Assembly (NCBI GenBank): GCA_046714215.1
Contig: JBKKBM010000222.1
Span: 1 to 22,196 of the forward strand
DNA length: 22,196 nt
Reading direction: 5' to 3'
Origin: DATLCI01 sp046714215
GTDB lineage: Bacteria; Acidobacteriota; Terriglobia; Terriglobales; Acidobacteriaceae
Shown here: positions 7,436 to 14,578 of the stretch, piece by piece
Layout of the letters: every line of letters begins with the position of its first letter
How positions within the stretch are numbered: position 1 is the stretch's first letter
Translations under genes and position numbers: made by a program
Notes under the pieces: generated by a model
What the model was told of the DNA's origin: nothing
What the model saw: the letters and a program-made list of their open reading frames with translations, nothing else
The model's database searches: none

Positions 7436-8319
7436 TTTTTTCGCTGTACGAGAAAATGGGCCAAGTCTTTCAACGTCGCGGCCCGCTCCCCAAAACCTTC
7501 CAAAGCGGCGCAACCGCTCTCAATGAGCGCATCCGCTTGCTTGAGTGACTGGTCCACGCCGAACAGCGCGGGGTAAGTCGCCTTGTCCGAAGCGGTATCT
7601 TTACCGGCAGTCTTGCCCAATTGCGCGGACGACTGGGTCACGTCCAATACGTCGTCGACGATCTGGAAGGCGAGGCCAATGGCGCGTCCGAATTCGCGGA
7701 GGTTCGCGAGTTGCTCCGCGGAGCCTTCGGCGTAGATGCCGCCGCTGACCACACTCGCAGTGATAAGCGCGCCCGTCTTGGAGCGGTGGATATATTCCAG
7801 CACGGTAGCGTCGGGTTTCGCGTGCTCAGATTCCAGGTCGACTACTTGCCCGCCGATCATCCCGGCGATGGTTCCGGTGCCAACCGTGATCTCCTCGATG
7901 ATCTTCGCCTTTGCTTCCGCCGAACATTGCAGCCGCGCCAGCACCTGATAGGCGAGGGTCTGCAGCGCATCGCCGGCCAGGATGGCGGTGGCTTCACCGA
8001 AGGCGACGTGACATGTAGGACGTCCGCGGCGCAGGTCATCGTTATCAAGAGCGGGCAGATCGTCATGCACCAGGGAATAGGTGTGGATCATCTCCAGCGC
8101 GGCGCCCAGTTCCTCTACGCCCGGAGGAAGCTCACCGGTTGCCGCCGTCATGCGCGCGGCTTCCATGCACAGAATGGGCCGGATGCGCTTTCCTCCGGCA
8201 AACACGCTGTGGCGCATGGCCTGGTGGATGGAGATGGGGTAGGCATCGTCGGCGGGCAGCAGCCGTTGCAAGGCTCGGTCAATGACGGCGCAACCGGACT
8301 CGAGGGTATTTTTCAGCAT
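7432..8319 (-). CDS. ispA: Farnesyl-diphosphate-synthase-type polyprenyl synthetase
   Basis: 295 residues, typical of IspA. The first Asp-rich motif DDLPALDNDD (86-95), with Y-S-L-V-H just before it, and the second motif DDVLD (222-226) bind the Mg-diphosphate of the allylic substrate. GGKRIRP (42-48) binds isopentenyl diphosphate. It condenses isopentenyl diphosphate with dimethylallyl/geranyl diphosphate in the cytosol, feeding quinone, undecaprenol or terpenoid synthesis. The six-residue insert in the first motif (DDxxxxD) is the bacterial FPP/GGPP type; chain length (C15 or C20) cannot be fixed by eye. It lies 24 nt after xseB in one operon, an arrangement seen in many bacteria (xseB-ispA). 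No clear Shine-Dalgarno is seen. Confidence 0.92.
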   Translation of the reverse strand: MLKNTLESGCAVIDRALQRLLPADDAYPISIHQAMRHSVFAGGKRIRPILCMEAARMTAATGELPPGVEELGAALEMIHTYSLVHDDLPALDNDDLRRGRPTCHVAFGEATAILAGDALQTLAYQVLARLQCSAEAKAKIIEEITVGTGTIAGMIGGQVVDLESEHAKPDATVLEYIHRSKTGALITASVVSGGIYAEGSAEQLANLREFGRAIGLAFQIVDDVLDVTQSSAQLGKTAGKDTASDKATYPALFGVDQSLKQADALIESGCAALEGFGERAATLKDLAHFLVQRKN

Positions 8320-8343
8320 ATGGGGAACAGCCGAGTATATAAC

Positions 8344-8610
8344 TCAGCGCGGCTTCTTCTCCCCGAGTTCGAACGGCTCAGCCTGTACCTTGCCGTTCTG
8401 CTTGAGCAGTATCTCCACTTTGCCTTCGGCAGCTTCCAGTTCGCCGCGACAAGCCTGTGAAAGTTTCATACCCTCTTCAAAGAGCGCGAGTGATTGCTCG
8501 AGTGGGATGTCACCCTTCTCCAGTTGGTCGACGATCTGCTCCAGGCGCTGGAGACATTCCTCGAACTTGGGCACGGCGCCGTCGGTGGGCTTGGGCTTCA
8601 TGATGGTCAC
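8344..8610 (-). CDS. xseB: XseB, exodeoxyribonuclease VII small subunit
   Basis: 88 residues (E. coli 80). The core F-E-E-C-L-Q-R-L-E-Q-I-V, then LEKGDIPLEQSLALFEEGMKL, is the XseB family signature, forming a two-helix hairpin. XseB binds XseA to form exonuclease VII, which degrades single-stranded DNA in repair. Two starts are possible: GTG at 8610, overlapping the upstream stop (GTGA, four bases), or ATG at 8601 giving a protein three residues shorter. The coupled GTG is given here. The large subunit xseA is not in the window, which is not rare. Confidence 0.93.
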   Translation of the reverse strand: MTIMKPKPTDGAVPKFEECLQRLEQIVDQLEKGDIPLEQSLALFEEGMKLSQACRGELEAAEGKVEILLKQNGKVQAEPFELGEKKPR

Positions 8611-10469
8611 ACCTTGGCGCTGGCCGATGAACCCAGCGCTTCCAGAACATCTACCGCGGAAGTATACCGTCCCATCGGCGCGCTGACCTGCGCGCCCTGC
8701 ACCATACTACGGACGGCGAGCAGCATCTCGCGGGCGATCAGCACGCCTTCAGCGCGGGCCGCCTCCGCAGTCTTGGTGGCGCCCATGCGCTCGATGATCG
8801 CGTCCGGCACGGAGACGCGCAACTCATTCTTCATGAACTCCGCATTACGCACGCTGGTCAGCGGCCAGATGCCGGCCACCACCGGGATGCGGCAGTGTTC
8901 GATGCGTTTGAGGAACTGCTCCAGCAAGTCCAGGTCGAAGACCGGCTGCGTGATCACGAACTCCGCGCCGGCTTCTACTTTGTATTCAAAGCGACGGATC
9001 TCTTCGTCGATGTCCGGCGCGCCCGGGTTCGCGCCCACCGAGATGGTGAAGCCCGTCGACGCGCCCACGGCGTTATTGCCGATATCGAGTCCGCGGTTCA
9101 GATTGGCCGCAATGTTCACTAGCCCTATGGAGTCCACGTCAAACACCGCGGTCGCGTCCGGATAGTTGCCCATCTTCGGCGGATCCCCGGTGATGCACAG
9201 CACGTTACGCAGGCCGATAGCGGATATGCCCAGCAGATCGCTCTGGATGCCCAGCACGTTGCGGTCGCGGCAAGTGTAATGCAGCACCGTCTCAATACCG
9301 GTCTGCTGCTGTACCAGCACGCACAGCATCACGTTGCTCATGCGCGCGGAGGCGCGCGGCGAATCGGGAATATTGATGGCATCCACGCCCACGGATTTAA
9401 GGAACTCCGCACCCGCGATCTCCTTGGTAGGATCGATACCCTTGGGCGGAACAATCTCCACCATGGTGGCGAATTCGCCGTGCGCGATCTTGGCGCCCAG
9501 CTTGGAGCGCGTCTCCAACGGAGGAACGGGAACTTCTGACTCCATCTTCTTGGCGACCACCGGCGTGAATTTCACGGACTTGGCGCCGCTGGTACGCAGC
9601 GCGCCGCCCATCGCGTGGATGTGCTCGGGCGTAGTGCCGCAGCAGCCTCCCACCATCTGCACCCCCGCCGCGAGGAACTTTCGCGCATAGCTGGCCATGT
9701 ATTCGGGCGAGCACAGATAGATGTTGCGGCCTTCGACCGAGCGAGGCATGCCGGCGTTGGGCTGCGCGGCGATAGGCCGCTGCGTGACCGCGCGCACCCG
9801 TTCGATGGCTTCCAGCATGGCCACCGGGCCCACGCTGCAATTGCAGCCGATCACGTCCGCGCCCCAGTCAGTAAGCTTCTGCGCGAAGGTCTCCGGACTG
9901 GCGCCGTCCAAGCAATTGCCATCTTCATCGATGGTCACCTGCGCGATGACGGGTACATTCGCATCCACTTCACGGCACGCGAGAATCGCCTGGCGGATCT
10001 CGTCGAGGTAGCCGAAAGTCTCCAGCAGGAAGACATCTACACCGCCTTCGAGCAGGGCTTGGGCCTGTTTCTTGAATGCCAGGCGGGCCTCTTCGCGCGC
10101 GGTCTTGCCTAGAGGCTCGATGCGTACGCCGATGGGCCCGATCGAGCCCGCCACGAACGCCTCTGACTTTTTGCGGATGACCGCATCGCGGGCCAGCTTG
10201 GCCCCTTGCAGGTTGATCTCGCGGACCTTCTCTACCAGTCCATGCCGGGCCAGGCGGAAGCTGTTCGCGCCAAAAGTATTGGTCTCGATGAGTTCCGCCC
10301 CCGCGTCCAGGTAGTCGCGGTGAATGTCGCGGATGAGATCCGGCTGCGAGAGGTTCAGCTCGTCATAGCAACGGTTGATGAAGATGCCCTGCTCATAGAG
10401 CAAGGTCCCCATGGCCCCGTCGCATAGCAGGGGGCCCTTCTGCAGCCGTTTTAGGAAGTTGGAAGCCAC
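8607..10469 (-). CDS. Bifunctional homocysteine S-methyltransferase / methylenetetrahydrofolate reductase
   Basis: 620 residues, two domains. The N-terminal homocysteine methyltransferase domain (about 8-300) has the zinc ligands Cys211 (in GCNCSVGP), Cys276 and Cys277 (in GGCCGTTPEH), as in the first module of MetH and in BHMT. The C-terminal domain (about 322-620) is a MetF-type MTHFR, recognisable by MVEIVPPKGIDPTKE, by LCITGDPPK (flavin/folate region) and by FVITQPVFD. This is the YitJ-like arrangement, coupling reduction of methylenetetrahydrofolate with methyl transfer to homocysteine. No B12-binding domain is present, so it is not a full MetH; whether it works alone or feeds cobalamin-binding partners is unknown. 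GTG start at 10469 without an obvious Shine-Dalgarno; a TATTCT -10 eleven bases upstream hints at a very short leader. First gene of the operon with xseB and ispA. Confidence 0.92.
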   Translation of the reverse strand: MASNFLKRLQKGPLLCDGAMGTLLYEQGIFINRCYDELNLSQPDLIRDIHRDYLDAGAELIETNTFGANSFRLARHGLVEKVREINLQGAKLARDAVIRKKSEAFVAGSIGPIGVRIEPLGKTAREEARLAFKKQAQALLEGGVDVFLLETFGYLDEIRQAILACREVDANVPVIAQVTIDEDGNCLDGASPETFAQKLTDWGADVIGCNCSVGPVAMLEAIERVRAVTQRPIAAQPNAGMPRSVEGRNIYLCSPEYMASYARKFLAAGVQMVGGCCGTTPEHIHAMGGALRTSGAKSVKFTPVVAKKMESEVPVPPLETRSKLGAKIAHGEFATMVEIVPPKGIDPTKEIAGAEFLKSVGVDAINIPDSPRASARMSNVMLCVLVQQQTGIETVLHYTCRDRNVLGIQSDLLGISAIGLRNVLCITGDPPKMGNYPDATAVFDVDSIGLVNIAANLNRGLDIGNNAVGASTGFTISVGANPGAPDIDEEIRRFEYKVEAGAEFVITQPVFDLDLLEQFLKRIEHCRIPVVAGIWPLTSVRNAEFMKNELRVSVPDAIIERMGATKTAEAARAEGVLIAREMLLAVRSMVQGAQVSAPMGRYTSAVDVLEALGSSASAKV

Positions 10470-10480
10470 GTGTGTCTTTC

Positions 10481-10486
10481 AGAATA
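10481..10486 (-). promoter_or_regulatory. Weak candidate -10 for the metH/metF-like operon
   Basis: TATTCT on the minus strand ends 11 nt before the GTG start at 10469. A start site there would leave a leader of only a few bases. The -35 region is poor and no SAM or cobalamin riboswitch core is recognisable in the 140-nt gap. Confidence 0.25.
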
Positions 10487-10529
10487 CAAGAACCTGCGGC
10501 AGGCCGCCAGCGCGAGGCGCGGGCTGCTC

Positions 10530-10538
10530 TGCTATAAT
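10530..10538 (+). promoter_or_regulatory. Extended -10 promoter for the lipoprotein gene
   Basis: TGC-TATAAT is a perfect extended -10. No -35 consensus stands at the expected distance. Transcription would begin near 10545, giving a leader of about 65 nt with a small CGCGG-CTG-CCGCG hairpin (10577-10589) just before the ribosome-binding site. The identical nine bases occur before the secretin gene at 16743-16751. Confidence 0.65.
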
Positions 10539-10594
10539 TTTTTCTTTAGCCTGACTACAAAATCTTGTCCTGCCCGCGCGGCTGCCGCGTTAAA

Positions 10595-10600
10595 AGGGAG
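10595..10600 (+). promoter_or_regulatory. Shine-Dalgarno deciding a TTG start
   Basis: AGGGAG stands nine bases before TTG at 10610. The ATG further upstream at 10565 has no such signal and would add fifteen basic residues in front of an otherwise perfect lipoprotein signal peptide. Confidence 0.7.
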
Positions 10601-10609
10601 TTTCCACGC

Positions 10610-11803
10610 TTGAAAAAAGCGGTCATTCTTAATGCAATCATCTTTGCCTGCCTCATGCTTTCCGCCTGCGGCGGCAGCAGCCCCAGAGCAGAGCAGCCAG
10701 CTGAGATTTCGGTCAGTAAGATCGCCAAGCGGGTTTTGCTGCTGAACCAATTTGCCGGCAAGATCCAGATCATCGATGCTGCTACCGACACGCCCAGCGC
10801 CTTTTTTATTCCCGATTCACTCTCCGTGTTTTCGCGCGGAGAATTCTTGCTGCGCGCGGGCACCAAGACCTTGCTCCTTGATTCGGGCCCCAACGTCTTA
10901 TATGTGATCGATAGCGCCATTGAGGGCATCTCCAGCTCCTTCCCCCTCGATGGTCCGGCAGAGAGCGTGGCGGTGACCGGGGATGGGAACACTGCGTATA
11001 TCGCCATTCCCAGCCTGGGGCGCATCCAGATCGCGGACCTCGCGGGGAATAAATTCCTCAGCCCCATCAACGGCGTGCCCGGCGTGCGCCGGCTGGTAGT
11101 GACCAAAAACGGCGCCAAACTACTGGCTTTCGCCAACGATGTGAACACCATGGTCGTGATCAACATCGCGGACAAGACCGGCGCGAACGCTCCTATCGGC
11201 GGATTTGACCGGCCCTATACCGCCGTCATCAGCAGCGATGACTCCAAGGCATTCATCCTGAGTTGCGGTGGGGAATGTGGCGGCGCCGCGGCTAAAGTCA
11301 CGGTGCTTGACCTCAGCAATAATGCGATCGGCTCCAGTGTTTTCGTGGGCGGGGCCACCGTAGGCTTGCTGGAAGGCACTAACCTTTACGTAGCCGGATC
11401 ACCGGCTACCAGCACCTCCACCACCAATGGAGGCACCTTCAACATTGTGAGCGTCAGCAACGCCGCGGCCTTGACGGCATCGGCCAATATCGCTATCAGT
11501 GACGGGTTACATCACACCATCGTTCCGGTGAGCAGCAGTAAACTCTATATCGGAGCCACGCGATGCACCATCGTGAACAGCGGCGGCGTGAGTAAAGGCT
11601 GCCTCTCGATTGTCAGCGGCACTTCTGCGGTGATCGGCGCCGCCCGCGGCGAAGTCACTAGCATTGCCGCCATCAAGAACCGCACCGTCGCCTATGTGAC
11701 CCAGGGCGGCGACCTCGACATCTATGACACCACCAGTGACGCGCTGCAGACCAAGCAGATCGACATCACCGGACGGGTGGTAGACGCGAAAGAGATCGAT
11801 TAA
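10610..11803 (+). CDS. Beta-propeller (YVTN-like) lipoprotein
   Basis: 397 residues from the TTG start. The signal peptide is a classic lipoprotein one: two lysines, a hydrophobic run and the lipobox L-S-A-C with Cys20. The mature protein is a series of seven or eight similar beta-rich units: 'KRVLLLNQFAGKIQIID', 'NVLYVIDSAIEGI', 'NTAYIAIPSLGRIQIADL', 'KLLAFANDVNTMVVINI', 'KAFILSCGGECGG', 'SKLYIGATRC', 'TVAYVTQGGDLDIYD'. This pattern fits a YVTN/NHL-type propeller. Cysteine pairs in SCGGECGG and in the RCTIV/KGCLS segment may form disulphides. Such proteins usually serve as surface or periplasmic binding scaffolds; I cannot name a ligand. It is monocistronic, bounded by its own promoter and terminator. 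Confidence 0.8.
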   Translation: MKKAVILNAIIFACLMLSACGGSSPRAEQPAEISVSKIAKRVLLLNQFAGKIQIIDAATDTPSAFFIPDSLSVFSRGEFLLRAGTKTLLLDSGPNVLYVIDSAIEGISSSFPLDGPAESVAVTGDGNTAYIAIPSLGRIQIADLAGNKFLSPINGVPGVRRLVVTKNGAKLLAFANDVNTMVVINIADKTGANAPIGGFDRPYTAVISSDDSKAFILSCGGECGGAAAKVTVLDLSNNAIGSSVFVGGATVGLLEGTNLYVAGSPATSTSTTNGGTFNIVSVSNAAALTASANIAISDGLHHTIVPVSSSKLYIGATRCTIVNSGGVSKGCLSIVSGTSAVIGAARGEVTSIAAIKNRTVAYVTQGGDLDIYDTTSDALQTKQIDITGRVVDAKEID

Positions 11804-11820
11804 GGGTAATAGGGATCCAC

Positions 11821-11846
11821 AGCCCTGCCTTGCGGCAGGGCTTTTT
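11821..11846 (+). terminator. Rho-independent terminator after the lipoprotein gene
   Basis: A perfect 9-bp stem (AGCCCTGCC at 11821-11829, GGCAGGGCT at 11834-11842) with a TTGC loop runs directly into a T-run ending at 11846. It lies 17 nt after the lipoprotein stop. It has no matching T-run on the other side, so it serves only the + strand, although the convergent acylase gene ends 12 nt away. Confidence 0.92.
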
Positions 11847-11857
11847 CATGGTGAGAA

Positions 11858-14287
11858 CTACGGCTGCAACGTAAGTTTATGCCGTGCCGCCGCGTTGATC
11901 GCGGCGTCTGAGAACGCCAGCGGGAAACTCTTGCCGGAATACCAAGCCGGAAACTGGTCCTGATAGTAGCGGCTGAAGATTTGCCCGGATTGACCCACCA
12001 CGATGTTCAAGTTGGACCCGTCCAGATTGCTGAGGTCGTAGGTGGCGCGTTGCGAGGCGCCAAAGCCACGACCCGCAGCCTTCACCGTGAGCGAACTACC
12101 CGCTTGGGGATGGGTTCCCGGGCCGGCGAGGGAGCGCAGCACCGGCACCGTGCCGAACAGCGGATGCTCGATCTGCACCGGATACGCCTGGCCATACTTC
12201 CACGCCGAGAGGTCTTTGGGCGCTTCCTTGTCGTCGACTGCGGCCTGCACCGCCGCCGCCATCAGAGCGTCGTAGTCAGCAAAAGTCTTAGGCAGCCAGC
12301 GCTGCGGACGCGTGGTGATGATCTTTTCCAGTGCGACACTCGAGCCGAACCACGAGTATTTGTCCCACTTGTTTCCTAAGTGGGGTTCCAGTAACAGCCG
12401 CCAGAGTTGCCGACGAGACTTCACCGCGATGGTCGCGGCGGCAGAATCAATCTCCATCTTGCCGCCGAACGTCCGCATCAGATCCGCCGCCTTGCGCAGG
12501 CGTTCACCGGCGTTCTTTTGCCGGTCGATGGCATAGACGAAGCGTTGCGTCGCCACGCGGTCGAGTTCGGAATGGATGTCCATTTGCAAAGCGAGCATGT
12601 CTGCAGGCGAAAATTTCTTGCCCGCTTCCAGCACTTTATAAATGCGCTCCGTGCGGAACGGCGGCCCCCATTGATTGGCGATCAGATGGGGATACCCGTT
12701 AGGCGTGATGCGCCCATTGGCGGTGGCCAGGATCCCGGAAGCAGGGTTGTAGACGCTGGGCAGTTGATCGAAGGGAATGTAGCCCGTCCATTCGTACTCG
12801 TTGGTGTTTCCCGGGACGGGAAGAAGCCCGTCGCCTTTATTTCGTACCGGCACAAAGCCCGCGGTCTGATATCCGATATTGCCGTCAACGTCGCCATAGA
12901 CAACGTTTTGCGGTGCACCGCCAAAAGTTGAGAGCGCCGCGCGGAACTGCTCCCAATTCTGCGCCTGTCCCATCGCATGAAAGCGGAAGGTAAGGACCTT
13001 GGGGTCGTAGATGGTCCACCGGAGCGCCACGCGGCGGGCAGCACCATTCGCAGTGACGATTGGCCCGTGGCGGGTGAGGATGACGTCAATCGGGACAGCT
13101 GCCTCACCTTTTACCTTGATCGACTCGCGCCGCACCTCGGGCCTTTGCCAACCGGTGGGCGTCTCATACTCGCCGGCCACATTGAAGTTCTCCACGTAAA
13201 GGTCCTGCACATCCGGACCGACGTTGGTGAATCCCCACGCAATCCGCTCATTATGTCCGGCGATCACGAAGGGAAGTCCCGGGAATGAGACTCCCGCCAC
13301 TTTGTATCCGGGCGCCTGCAGGTGAACTTCATACCAGACGTTGGGTATAGAGTGCCCGAGATGCATATCGTTGGCGACCAGCGGCTTGCCCGTAGTGGTA
13401 TGCGCGCCGGAGACTACCCAGTTGTTCGATCCGGGAACGCATGCTTCACACAAACTGCTCGGGCTGACTCTGGCGGGCCAATCGAGCAAGCCGTGGCCGT
13501 CGTCATCGGGACCGGGGGCGCCTTCGGGCGGCGCGTCGGGAAGGTGCTGCTCTTGGCGGGGAAGCGGCGAGGGTGGACGATCGCGCCAGGAAGAATTCGG
13601 GTAGAGGTCGGCGACGATCTCCGCGGGCAGATCTTTGATGAGCGCTTCACGCTCCAGTTCCAGCGGATATTGCGTGTTAAGGTTGCCCGAGATGTTGATT
13701 CCAACCATCATCGAATCAACGGCGGTCCACGGCGTAGGTTTGTATCCGAGTACGCGGAATTCAATCGGCAGATTCTCCATCTGGCGTTCGATGAGAGCGT
13801 TCACGCCCTTGACATAAGCGTCCATTTGCGCGCGCTCTTCCGCAGAGAGTTGTGCAATGGCCCGCTCCGCGGTGGCCGTAAGGTTGAGCAGGCGCTGCCG
13901 CTTATCGGTGGCCAACGTGCGCGTGCCCAGAATCTCAGAGAGTTGACCGCGGCCGAAGCGCCGCGACGTGTCCATCTGCCAGAGGCGGTCTTGCGCAGTG
14001 ACAAAGCCCTGGGCAAAGAGCGCGTCGGCTAAAGTGGTCGCAGCGATATGCGGTACACCCTGCGCGTCGCGCGTCACGGTCACTGGAGCAGAAAGGCCAG
14101 CCAGAGTGATGCTGCCATCCAGTTGCGGCAAGGAAGCCGTGGCTGCGTAGTAGAACCATCCGCCCGCGCCAGCCGCCAGCAGGACGACCGCCAGCAGCAG
14201 GTAAGTGAGAGTGCGGCGGATGATACGAATGATGTGCCCATAGTTGCGGGTAGTCCGGGGTGGCGGGGCAAGGGAAGCAGTGGCCAT
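11858..14287 (-). CDS. Penicillin-acylase-family (S45) N-terminal-nucleophile hydrolase, membrane-anchored
   Basis: 809 residues. A basic N terminus (1-25) and one membrane helix (about 27-48) suggest an uncleaved signal anchor with the catalytic part in the periplasm. The alpha-chain region holds G-V-P-H-I-A and the FAQGFVTAQDRLWQMD signature (92-106). The beta chain would begin at Ser287 in P-G-S-N-N-W, the nucleophile released by autocatalytic cleavage in this family. Immediately before it lies a Pro/Asp-rich spacer (about 236-279) and a C-x2-C pair (280, 283). Family members cleave amide bonds in penicillins, acyl-homoserine lactones and other N-acyl compounds; the substrate here cannot be read from sequence. 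The gene stands alone between a convergent lipoprotein gene and a divergent small ORF. Confidence 0.92.
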   Translation of the reverse strand: MATASLAPPPRTTRNYGHIIRIIRRTLTYLLLAVVLLAAGAGGWFYYAATASLPQLDGSITLAGLSAPVTVTRDAQGVPHIAATTLADALFAQGFVTAQDRLWQMDTSRRFGRGQLSEILGTRTLATDKRQRLLNLTATAERAIAQLSAEERAQMDAYVKGVNALIERQMENLPIEFRVLGYKPTPWTAVDSMMVGINISGNLNTQYPLELEREALIKDLPAEIVADLYPNSSWRDRPPSPLPRQEQHLPDAPPEGAPGPDDDGHGLLDWPARVSPSSLCEACVPGSNNWVVSGAHTTTGKPLVANDMHLGHSIPNVWYEVHLQAPGYKVAGVSFPGLPFVIAGHNERIAWGFTNVGPDVQDLYVENFNVAGEYETPTGWQRPEVRRESIKVKGEAAVPIDVILTRHGPIVTANGAARRVALRWTIYDPKVLTFRFHAMGQAQNWEQFRAALSTFGGAPQNVVYGDVDGNIGYQTAGFVPVRNKGDGLLPVPGNTNEYEWTGYIPFDQLPSVYNPASGILATANGRITPNGYPHLIANQWGPPFRTERIYKVLEAGKKFSPADMLALQMDIHSELDRVATQRFVYAIDRQKNAGERLRKAADLMRTFGGKMEIDSAAATIAVKSRRQLWRLLLEPHLGNKWDKYSWFGSSVALEKIITTRPQRWLPKTFADYDALMAAAVQAAVDDKEAPKDLSAWKYGQAYPVQIEHPLFGTVPVLRSLAGPGTHPQAGSSLTVKAAGRGFGASQRATYDLSNLDGSNLNIVVGQSGQIFSRYYQDQFPAWYSGKSFPLAFSDAAINAAARHKLTLQP

Positions 14288-14378
14288 GATGCAAGGATTC
14301 TACGGTGACAACGCTATTTTTGACATCAGTAGAAAAACGTAATCACTTCGCGTAAAGCCGATTAGAATAGAAACAACC

Positions 14379-14549
14379 TTGACCGAAACAATTCAACCTA
14401 AGCCCGAGGAGCAACCTCGTTCGGTGGCGTCGTCCGACCGGCGCGCGCCAGATTCTCGGGACCCCAACGACAGCGGCATCTTCCGCTGGTATGAAGACCT
14501 GATGGACCGCATCCTGCCCAAAAAGGAAAAAGCGGAGCCCCCTGAGTAG
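14379..14549 (+). CDS. Small ORF, 56 residues, unknown function
   Basis: A TTG-initiated frame runs 56 codons to TAG in the 291-nt gap between the divergent acylase gene and the end of pepA. It begins M-T-E-T-I-Q-P-K-P-E-E, has a polar, Pro/Arg/Asp-rich first half, and then a compact helix-like segment DSGIFRWYEDLMDRILPKK followed by a charged tail. Codon choice looks like that of neighbouring genes, with third positions mostly G or C from about codon 14 on. Against it: no ATG or GTG start is available (the frame opens only at 14343), and no good Shine-Dalgarno is seen. There is no signal peptide or membrane segment. I do not recognise the family. Probably a real small cytosolic protein, otherwise a chance frame. 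Confidence 0.5.
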   Translation: MTETIQPKPEEQPRSVASSDRRAPDSRDPNDSGIFRWYEDLMDRILPKKEKAEPPE

Positions 14550-14578
14550 GCGGCCCCGCAGATTTATTTATGCGCCCG

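Noticed and set aside
7621..8460. 279-codon open frame on the + strand opposite ispA and xseB
   Set aside because: It is antisense to two clear genes, spans their boundary, and its translation is low-complexity and Arg/His/Gly-rich with no recognisable domain; such frames are common opposite GC-rich coding DNA.
10470..10609. SAM or cobalamin riboswitch before the methionine gene
   Set aside because: No conserved core or B12 box is visible, and the space left after the divergent promoter is too short for most classes.
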